Shown here: piece by piece, positions 8,389 through 13,341 of the stretch
Position numbering within the stretch: the first letter of the stretch is position 1
How the letters are laid out: every line of letters starts with the position of its first letter
Assembly: GCA_947167745.1 (NCBI GenBank)
Contig: CAMVJE010000036.1
Coordinates: 1 to 14,445 of the forward strand
From: an uncultured Treponema sp.
GTDB taxonomy: Bacteria; Spirochaetota; Spirochaetia; Treponematales; Treponemataceae
Reading direction: 5' to 3'
Length of the DNA stretch: 14,445 nucleotides
Notes under the pieces: model-generated
The model's input: the letters and a program-made list of their open reading frames with translations, nothing else
What the model was told of the DNA's origin: nothing
Database searches by the model: none
Position numbers and translations under genes: made by a program

Positions 8389-9069
8389 ATGGTCAAACAG
8401 GATCTTTACGATAAAAGCACTATCCGTCTTTTTGACGCTGCTACTGAAGGCGGCTTGAAAGCTGGCGAGCTCGGTCTCGTCACTTCAAAAAAAGGCTTGG
8501 GTAAAACCTCTGTGCTCGTTCAATTTGGTATGGATACACTCTTGCAGGACAAGCAGCTTGTTCATGTCACATTCGACTTGCACTCTTCAAATGTCATCTC
8601 TTGGTATGACGGAATTTTCACTGAACTTGCAAAAAAGAAGAATGTTGGAAACGCACAGGAGCTCAAAGAGTCTATCGTTTCAAAACGAACGATTCTCAAC
8701 TTCTCTCTCGACAACTTCTCTCTTTCAAAGGTCGTTAACACTCTCAACGCTCTCAAAGCAGGCGGAATCGCAGTTTCTGGTGTTGTAATGGACGGAATCG
8801 ACTTTGCAAAAGTTTCAGAAGACGATGTAAAAGCAGTTGCTGAATATGCAAAAAAAGAGAATGTTACTGTTTGGGGCGCATCAACTTCAAACGGCGACAA
8901 ACTCGCTGACTCAGTTCCAGCAAATCTTGAAGGCTACTTCTCAGCAGTTCTTCACTTGAATCAGAAAACAGATGCAGTTGCTGTTGATGTTCTCAAGATT
9001 CACGACAAAAAGAATGTTGAAGCTGGTCTCAAGCTGGACACAAAAACACTTTTGATTACAAAAGCGTAA
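8389..9069 (+). CDS. Small KaiC/RecA-like P-loop protein, function unknown
   Basis: 226 residues, family not identified by name. After a short N-terminus, GGLKAGELGLVTSKKGLGKTSVLVQFGMDTL (21-51) has the layout of the KaiC/RadA/DnaB Walker A region, but the motif is S33-KKGL-G38-K39-T40, with Ser where the first Gly is expected. A Walker B-like strand is GVVMD (131-135), followed by GIDF. A sensor-like strand VWGAST (161-166) and a C-terminal strand-rich part (186-226, ending LLITKA) complete a single RecA-type core with no extra domain. I infer a nucleotide-binding cytoplasmic protein; whether it hydrolyses ATP is open. Its ribosome-binding site overlaps the fusA stop and its codon bias resembles fusA, so it is probably well expressed with EF-G. 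A link to translation is inference from context only. Confidence 0.7.
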   Translation: MVKQDLYDKSTIRLFDAATEGGLKAGELGLVTSKKGLGKTSVLVQFGMDTLLQDKQLVHVTFDLHSSNVISWYDGIFTELAKKKNVGNAQELKESIVSKRTILNFSLDNFSLSKVVNTLNALKAGGIAVSGVVMDGIDFAKVSEDDVKAVAEYAKKENVTVWGASTSNGDKLADSVPANLEGYFSAVLHLNQKTDAVAVDVLKIHDKKNVEAGLKLDTKTLLITKA

Positions 9070-9078
9070 AGAAAATTC

Positions 9079-9173
9079 CACACAGAGCTAAAGAGCACAC
9101 AGAGATTTTTCTTCAGATTAGGCATATTTCTTGAATCTGAAATCTCTCTGTGAACTCTGTGTCCTCTGTGAGT
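9079..9173. repeat. CACAGAG/CTCTGTG inverted repeat element
   Basis: A long imperfect inverted repeat starts nine bases after the stop of the preceding gene. The left arm has CACAGAG at 9081 and 9098 then GAGATTT and CAGATT; the right arm has AATCTGAAAT, then CTCTGTG at 9146, 9155 and 9164, spaced exactly nine bases. Arms can pair with small internal loops around about 10 unpaired bases near 9121-9131. It is non-coding, and similar CTCTGTG-rich elements occur dispersed in other bacterial genomes (from memory). It probably sits in the 3' untranslated region of the fusA operon, before the terminator. Confidence 0.65.
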
Positions 9174-9181
9174 TATTTACA

Positions 9182-9220
9182 AAATCCTGCGTTTCTTTTA
9201 GGAAATGCGGGATTTTTTTT
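9182..9220 (+). terminator. Rho-independent terminator of the fusA operon
   Basis: AAATCCTGCGTTTC (9182-9195) pairs along its full 14 bases with GAAATGCGGGATTT (9202-9215), including two G-U pairs, around a six-base loop, and runs into eight T. It ends transcription 113 bases after the preceding stop codon, before the ychF promoter. Confidence 0.92.
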
Positions 9221-9225
9221 GCTCA

Positions 9226-9254
9226 TTGTAGCAACTTTTGATTTGTGCTAGAAT
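9226..9254 (+). promoter_or_regulatory. ychF promoter
   Basis: TTGTAG (9226-9231), a 17-base spacer and TAGAAT (9249-9254), with a TG one base before the -10 (extended -10). The start is expected near 9261, giving a leader of about 127 bases that contains the GC-rich hairpin element at 9276-9366. The ribosome-binding site GAGG (9377-9380) is seven bases before the ATG. Confidence 0.7.
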
Positions 9255-9275
9255 CTTTCTATTATATCTATATCA

Positions 9276-9366
9276 GCGCGACTTTTTGTCCTACGGGCGT
9301 TCCAGCCTTCGCTAACGCTCATTACCGCCCTTCGTGCGGCAACTAAAGGGCTTTCATGCCCGCGCG
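9276..9366. repeat. GC-rich three-hairpin element in the ychF leader
   Basis: A 91-base block of about 60% GC in AT-rich surroundings. Its ends are inverted repeats GCGCG (9276-9280) and CGCGC (9361-9365). Inside are three hairpins: GCGTT-cc-AGC / GCT-AACGC (9297-9318, loop CTTC), CCGC / GCGG (9325-9339) and GGGC / GCCC (9348-9361). It is free of genes and lies between promoter and ribosome-binding site. I recall similar sequences dispersed in Treponema genomes, often giving spurious short ORFs, but cannot confirm copies here as only one is in the window. It may be a mobile palindromic repeat or a leader structure. Confidence 0.6.
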
Positions 9367-9387
9367 TACACTTATTGAGGTAAGAAA

Positions 9388-10518
9388 ATGAAATTAACTT
9401 GTGGTATCGTCGGACTTCCGAATGTTGGAAAGTCTACTATTTTTTCTGCTTTGACAAAATCTCCGGCTCCTGCCGAAAATTATCCTTTCTGTACGATTGA
9501 TCCCAATGTGGGCGTGGTTGAGCTTCCAGATGAGAGACTTGACTTTATGGCCAGTGTTTTTCAGCCAAAAAAGAAAATCGCCGCAACAGTTGACTTTGTT
9601 GACATCGCGGGCCTTATTAAGGGAGCCAGCAAGGGCGAAGGTTTGGGAAACCAGTTCCTTGCCAATATCCGCGAGACAAGCGTAATCGCCCACGTAGTCC
9701 GCTGCTTCGACAATCCTGACATCCAGCATGTCCGTGAAGACGCAAAAACAGACGCTTCAATCGATCCTGAAAGCGACATTCTTACTATCAACTATGAACT
9801 TTGCCAGGCCGATATCGATACAATTACAAAGCGCGAAGACAAGGTTACCCGCCAGATTCGCGCTATGGGTAAAGCCGAAGAAAAGAAATTTGCCGGTTAC
9901 CGAAGCGCAGTCGATAAAATCCTCCCTCTCTTGCAGGAAGGAAAATGCGCTCGGCAGGCAGACTTAACCGAAGACGAAATGGAAGGAATCTACGACCTTC
10001 ACCTTCTTACAATCAAGCCGCAACTTTTTGTCTGCAATATCGATGAAGACACAATTTCTTCCGGCACCAACAAATATGTTGAACAGGTCAAAAAAATGGC
10101 TGCTGAAGAAAAGAGCGAGGTCATCGTAATCTGCGGTAAATTCGAGGCAGATCTTGCTGACATCACTGACGAAAATGACCGCAAGGACTTCATGGAAAGC
10201 GTAGGCCTTAAAGAAAGCGGCCTTACCGTTCTTGCCCGTGCGGCCTACCATCTCATGGGCTTACGAACCTTCTTTACAGGCGGTCCTGACGAGTGCCGTG
10301 CATGGACAATCCGCAACGGAGACACAGCTCCAAAAGCGGCCGGCGTAATTCACACCGATTTTGAGAAAGGCTTTATCAAGGCTGAGGTTTATTCAGTTGA
10401 GGATTTAAGGCAGTACGGAAGTGAGGCCGAAATCAAAGCTCACGGAAAATACCGCCAGGAAGGCAAGGAATATGTAGTTCAGGATGGAGACTGCATCTTC
10501 TTTAAATTTAATGTCTAG
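9388..10518 (+). CDS. ychF: Redox-regulated/ribosome-associated ATPase YchF (Obg family)
   Basis: 376-residue member of the Obg-related NTPase family, close to the usual length of about 363. Motifs: P-loop GLPNVGKST (9-17), the threonine region FCTIDPN (34-40), DIAGLIKGASKGEGLGN (72-88), and N217-I-D-E220, the NxxE variant that in YchF/OLA1 favours ATP over GTP. The hydrophobic residue after DIAG replaces the catalytic Gln of classic GTPases. The C-terminus (about 290-376) is a TGS-type domain with TFFTGGPDECRAW and AAGVIHTDFEKGFIKAEV. The protein binds ribosomes and affects stress responses and translation initiation in studied bacteria. The gene has its own promoter and ribosome-binding site. 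Its TAG stop is the first three bases of a structured repeat. Confidence 0.96.
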   Translation: MKLTCGIVGLPNVGKSTIFSALTKSPAPAENYPFCTIDPNVGVVELPDERLDFMASVFQPKKKIAATVDFVDIAGLIKGASKGEGLGNQFLANIRETSVIAHVVRCFDNPDIQHVREDAKTDASIDPESDILTINYELCQADIDTITKREDKVTRQIRAMGKAEEKKFAGYRSAVDKILPLLQEGKCARQADLTEDEMEGIYDLHLLTIKPQLFVCNIDEDTISSGTNKYVEQVKKMAAEEKSEVIVICGKFEADLADITDENDRKDFMESVGLKESGLTVLARAAYHLMGLRTFFTGGPDECRAWTIRNGDTAPKAAGVIHTDFEKGFIKAEVYSVEDLRQYGSEAEIKAHGKYRQEGKEYVVQDGDCIFFKFNV

Positions 10519-10624
10519 AAACAAAAATACCTCCATGTATTTTTGTTTCTTACGAGAAAATTCTGTTCACCTAAAGGCAAACAGAATTTTCTCTCTTGTC
10601 TTTTACCCCGCGTCCTTGCGGGGC
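10516..10624 (+). repeat. Three-hairpin stop-codon-overlapping repeat, copy 1
   Basis: 109-base structured element beginning with the ychF stop TAG. Hairpin 1: AGAAACAAAAATAC (10517-10530) with GTATTTTTGTTTCT (10537-10550), 14 perfect pairs, six-base loop. Hairpin 2: GAGAAAATTCTGTT (10554-10567) with AACAGAATTTTCTC (10580-10593), 14 perfect pairs, 12-base loop CACCTAAAGGCA. Hairpin 3: CCCCGC (10606-10611) with GCGGGG (10618-10623), followed by ATTTTCCGTTTTC. A second copy of identical length, about 90% identical with compensatory stem changes, lies inverted at 12764-12872. It fills nearly all the space between ychF and the convergent rhomboid gene. An open reading frame crosses it, but the differences are mostly non-synonymous, so I do not call a gene. 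Confidence 0.88.
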
Positions 10625-10630
10625 ATTTTC
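10606..10630 (+). terminator. Probable ychF terminator (hairpin 3 of the repeat)
   Basis: The CCCCGC/GCGGGG stem is followed by CATTTTC and more T-rich DNA. The T run is short, so efficiency is uncertain, but it is the only terminator-like structure after ychF. Confidence 0.5.
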
Positions 10631-10643
10631 CGTTTTCAATTTT

Positions 10644-11375
10644 CTAAATCTCCAGTGTACCGACGACCGTTGTATCTTCTTCCTTGGGTTGTTCCCGACG
10701 ATTAAAGAATGACGGTCGTTCTGTTTTTTCTTCAGATTTGCTTGAGCTTCGTTCAGAAAGATTTTTTTCTTCTTTTTTTGCGTTGCGCTTGGCTTTTGGT
10801 GCCACCAGGAAGCCGAACATTGAACCGCACAAACCGCCGGCGATATGTGCAACTGTAGAAATATTCTCAGTTTTAGGAGCGTTAATCAGTTCCCTTCCCA
10901 GATAAATGGCTACCACAAAAATAAATGAAAGGGGTATCACATTTTTATCAAGTGTTGTGATTGAGGCGAGAATTATCAGCATAAAAACAATGCCGCTTGC
11001 ACCTAAAAGAGGATTCGGAATCAGGCAGACATTGATGACACCTGTAACAAATGCCGTGACAACGAACATGAGGGCAACCATTTTTGAACCGTATCGTTCT
11101 TCCATGAGTGGTCCAAGAAGCAGAATAAATGAAAAATTTCCCAATAGGTGATTCCAGTCAGTGTGACCGAAAATATGAAGAAAAAGACGGAAATAGTCGA
11201 GCAAGGATTTGTAATTAAAGCCGCCTTCTTTTCCGATTCGCGCAGGGGCTGTAAAAAGAGCGGGAATTAAATGCTTTCCCAGCAGAAAATCATTCATCAA
11301 AAGAATAAGAACGCAGAGTATCGCAAATGTAAGCGTCACAGGGGCATTATAGGTTACTTTTAACTTTTTTTTCAT
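10644..11375 (-). CDS. Rhomboid family intramembrane serine protease
   Basis: 243-residue membrane protein with about six membrane segments. Rhomboid signatures are present: HTDWNHLLGN (71-80) in the second segment, giving His76 and Asn80 for the oxyanion region; GASG (125-128) with catalytic Ser127; and VAHIAGG (175-181) with catalytic His177. The segments span about 11-30, 60-90, 98-118, 122-140, 147-160 and 173-192. A highly charged cytoplasmic tail (about 194-243, Lys/Glu/Ser-rich) follows, longer than a minimal rhomboid needs. Such proteases cut membrane-embedded substrates; the substrate here is unknown. No clear Shine-Dalgarno is visible before the start. It is divergent from the transporter gene and convergent with ychF. 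Confidence 0.92.
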   Translation of the reverse strand: MKKKLKVTYNAPVTLTFAILCVLILLMNDFLLGKHLIPALFTAPARIGKEGGFNYKSLLDYFRLFLHIFGHTDWNHLLGNFSFILLLGPLMEERYGSKMVALMFVVTAFVTGVINVCLIPNPLLGASGIVFMLIILASITTLDKNVIPLSFIFVVAIYLGRELINAPKTENISTVAHIAGGLCGSMFGFLVAPKAKRNAKKEEKNLSERSSSKSEEKTERPSFFNRREQPKEEDTTVVGTLEI

Positions 11376-11399
11376 ACTTATTTATCGGCATTTACTTCA

Positions 11400-11428
11400 T
11401 TGTGTAATATGATTTCTTTCATTATAAT
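11400..11428 (+). promoter_or_regulatory. Transporter promoter, leaderless, with palindromic -10
   Basis: TTGTGT (11400-11405), a 17-base spacer and a perfect TATAAT (11423-11428) end six bases before the ATG at 11435, so initiation is predicted at the start codon itself. There is no Shine-Dalgarno. The -10 lies in the perfect palindrome ATTATAAT (11421-11428), so it also reads TATAAT on the minus strand (11426-11421), where it could serve the rhomboid gene with a weak -35 (TTTAAT, 11449-11444). Confidence 0.55.
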
Positions 11429-11434
11429 TGCCTC

Positions 11435-12757
11435 ATGGAAAATATTAAATGGATAGTGCTTGCGATTGCAGTGGCTATGTATGCGCTGGTAATTGCTAAG
11501 CAGGACAAAAAGGTCATTTTTACAACTGCGGCGGCAATTCTCGTTATTATTTTGGGAATTGCTTTTCCGGGAGCAATTTTTACGACAGGCAACGGGCGGC
11601 TCTATGCCCTCAGCCATGCATTTTCCAGTCTTGTAAACTGGAATGTCCTTATGATTTATGTAGGAAGTATGACTATTGCGGCCCTCTTCCTCTACTCAAA
11701 GGTGCCTGCAAAAATCGCAGACTGGATCGTAAAAGTCAGTCCCTCAACAGGAATTGCAATCGTTTTAATTCTTGCCATGACTGGTATCATTTCAATCTTC
11801 GTTGAAAATGTAGCAACTGTTCTTGTTATGGCTCCTATTGCCCTATCTCTCTGTAAAAAACTCAAGATGAATCCAACAATGTTCATGATAGGCCTTGCAG
11901 TCATGTCTAACCTTGAGGGAACAGCAACTCTCGTAGGCGACCCGCCAAGCATGATTTTTGCAAGCTACGCAGGCTACACTTTCAACGACTTCTTCATTCA
12001 CTCAGGAAAACTTTCGATTTTCTTCATAGTTCAGACAGGCCTCTTGGCAGGCTGCCTTTTCTTTTATGCTGTATTCCGAAAACTCAGGGACAAAACCGAA
12101 GTTGAGGGAGAGCCTATCATCTCTGTGGTTCCGGCAATTCTTCTTCTCGCGCTTATTTTCGGACTGGCGGCAATTTCTTTCATTCCAAACGAAATTCCCT
12201 TCCTTTCCGGCTCTTTTGTCATGATATTGGGCATTTGCGGAGTTCTTTGGTATCTTCTCTCCCAGAAAAAATCAGGCGGAGAAACTTGGGAACTCATTAA
12301 AGGCTTAGACTGGGAGACAATCGCTTTCTTAATCGGCATTTTCGTAGTCGTAGGTGCAATCAGTGAGACAGGTCTCTTAAAAGACTTCGCTAATTTCCTT
12401 TCAAGAATCACTGGTGGTAGCAAACTCGCAGGCTTCGTTCTGGTACTTTTGGTTTCGATTTTAATTTCCGGCTTTGTAGACAATGTACCCTACATTATCG
12501 TCATGCTCCCGGTTGCCGGCAATATGGCCTCATCTATGGGAATCAACCCGGAATTGTACTTGTTCGCCCTTTTGATTGGCTCATGTCTGGGCGGAAACCT
12601 CACTCCCTTTGGAGCGAGCGCGAATGTAGTTGCAATGGGAATTGTCAAAAAGGAAGGATACCCCATGAGCTTCGGAAAATGGCTCAAACTGGGCGGCACT
12701 TTCACGCTGCTTACGACAGCCGCCGCCGCACTCGTCCTTTGGCTTTTGTGGGCATAA
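11435..12757 (+). CDS. ArsB/NhaD-type ion transporter (IT superfamily)
   Basis: 440-residue inner-membrane permease with about 11-12 membrane segments. It shows the inverted internal repeat of the ion transporter/SLC13 superfamily. First half: FVENVATVLVMAP (122-134) and NLEGTATLVGDPPSMI (159-174). Second half: GFVDNVPYIIVMLP (346-359) and GGNLTPFGASANVVAMG (386-402). These paired motifs form the two re-entrant substrate-binding loops in the superfamily. The substrate cannot be told: relatives move arsenite, Na+/H+, dicarboxylates or citrate, and no arsenic or antiporter genes lie nearby. The predicted start coincides with the first base of the mRNA. It is convergent with the orphan gene; the second repeat copy starts seven bases after its TAA stop. 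Confidence 0.88.
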   Translation: MENIKWIVLAIAVAMYALVIAKQDKKVIFTTAAAILVIILGIAFPGAIFTTGNGRLYALSHAFSSLVNWNVLMIYVGSMTIAALFLYSKVPAKIADWIVKVSPSTGIAIVLILAMTGIISIFVENVATVLVMAPIALSLCKKLKMNPTMFMIGLAVMSNLEGTATLVGDPPSMIFASYAGYTFNDFFIHSGKLSIFFIVQTGLLAGCLFFYAVFRKLRDKTEVEGEPIISVVPAILLLALIFGLAAISFIPNEIPFLSGSFVMILGICGVLWYLLSQKKSGGETWELIKGLDWETIAFLIGIFVVVGAISETGLLKDFANFLSRITGGSKLAGFVLVLLVSILISGFVDNVPYIIVMLPVAGNMASSMGINPELYLFALLIGSCLGGNLTPFGASANVVAMGIVKKEGYPMSFGKWLKLGGTFTLLTTAAAALVLWLLWA

Positions 12758-12782
12758 ATAAAAGCCCTGCATGGATGCAGGG
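12755..12782 (-). terminator. Probable terminator of the orphan gene (hairpin 3)
   Basis: On the minus strand CCCTGCAT/ATGCAGGG is followed by CTTTTATTTATG, a moderate T run that reaches into the 3' end of the convergent transporter gene. On the plus strand the same hairpin is followed by TAATAGC, so it would terminate poorly in that direction. Confidence 0.5.
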
Positions 12783-12872
12783 TAATAGCAAAGAGAGAAA
12801 CTTCTGTTTGCCTTTAGGTGAACAGAAGTTTCTCGTAAGAAACAAAAATACACGGAAGTATTTTTGTTTCTA
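12764..12872 (-). repeat. Three-hairpin stop-codon-overlapping repeat, copy 2
   Basis: Inverted second copy of the 109-base element, read on the minus strand from the TAG stop (12872-12870) of the orphan gene. Hairpin 1: AGAAACAAAAATAC with GTATTTTTGTTTCT (12871-12838). Hairpin 2: GAGAAACTTCTGTT with AACAGAAGTTTCTC (12834-12795), where an A-T pair of copy 1 has become C-G. Hairpin 3: CCCTGCAT with ATGCAGGG (12782-12765), where a C-G pair has become T-A and the stem is two pairs longer. The loops are CTCCAT in copy 1 and TTCCGT here for hairpin 1; hairpin 2 loops are identical. About 11 of 109 bases differ and there is no gap. Confidence 0.88.
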
Positions 12873-13265
12873 AACATCAAGTGAAAATACCGCACCGGCT
12901 TCGGGGGCGGCTCCTGCCAGTCCATAACCCGTGGCCTGCGCCACCTGAATATTTGTCTGAATCTTTGACTGTGTGCTCTGAATGAGAGCATCCAGCTGAG
13001 AGTCGTCCATATTCTCAGGCGAAATATTTGGTTTCGGCTGATTTTTCATTGAAATCAATTGATTCAAAAGTGAATTTAGAATCTGAATTTTTGATATTGA
13101 AACACCCTTCTGGTTCGGTTTTGCGGCAACTCCGGTTACATGGTCAAAGTGAGCGTAAATAAGATTAGACTGAGCGACCGGCACATAAAGTTTACCGTGT
13201 CCGCCGTTTGAAACGATACCTGAATAGTTAAAATTATTTGCGTTTAATGAAATTCCGTTTACCAT
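12870..13265 (-). CDS. Orphan 131-residue protein, family not recognised
   Basis: Small soluble-looking protein with no signal peptide or membrane segment. The N-terminal half holds GKLYVPVAQSNLIYAHFDHVTGVAAKP (24-50), a compact strand-rich region with His39 and Asp/His 41-42. The middle (54-74) is a predicted amphipathic helix, SISKIQILNSLLNQLISMK. Residues 84-112 are a second helical, Gln/Ser-rich stretch, and the C-terminus (112-131) is Gly/Ala-rich and ends FSLDV. The start is set by a strong Shine-Dalgarno, GAGGTG, five bases upstream (13276-13271). Its stop TAG is the first codon of the repeat. I do not recognise a function. The translation initiation signal and ordinary codon use support a real gene, probably lineage-restricted. 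It follows the solute-binding-protein gene by 76 bases on the same strand. Confidence 0.7.
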   Translation of the reverse strand: MVNGISLNANNFNYSGIVSNGGHGKLYVPVAQSNLIYAHFDHVTGVAAKPNQKGVSISKIQILNSLLNQLISMKNQPKPNISPENMDDSQLDALIQSTQSKIQTNIQVAQATGYGLAGAAPEAGAVFSLDV

Positions 13266-13270
13266 AATCT

Positions 13271-13312
13271 CACCTCACGACTCCCACCAACATTTTATCT
13301 AGTTAGATTATC
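13271..13312 (-). promoter_or_regulatory. Ribosome-binding site and possible promoter/operator of the orphan gene
   Basis: GAGGTG at 13276-13271 is a strong ribosome-binding site. Upstream, GATAAT (13312-13307) could be a -10, but no well-spaced -35 is seen. The small inverted repeat ATCTA-GT-TAGAT (13297-13308) overlaps this region and might be an operator. The orphan could equally be co-transcribed with the solute-binding-protein gene, since no strong terminator separates them. Confidence 0.35.
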
Positions 13313-13341
13313 GGTAAATAGAAAAAGAATATTAGCAATTT

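Noticed and set aside
9079..9173. Possible CRISPR array from repeated CACAGAG/CTCTGTG units
   Set aside because: Units are seven bases with nine-base period and inverted arms; there are no spacers of CRISPR length and no cas genes.
10484..10705. Open reading frame across repeat copy 1, giving a peptide with RNKNTS and HLKANR
   Set aside because: A similar peptide is read from copy 2, but the differences between copies are mostly non-synonymous while the stems are kept by compensatory changes. The conservation belongs to the structure, and the frame overlaps the ychF end with no ribosome-binding site.
10516..12872. Composite transposon bounded by the two inverted repeat copies
   Set aside because: The enclosed rhomboid and transporter genes are ordinary core-type genes, no transposase is present, and each copy lies at a different gene's stop codon, which fits independent placement better. 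No target duplications were seen.
12581..12991. Minus-strand open reading frame over repeat copy 2 and parts of two real genes
   Set aside because: It runs through the transporter gene in antisense and through the orphan gene in another frame, and its repeat-derived middle is explained by the structured element.
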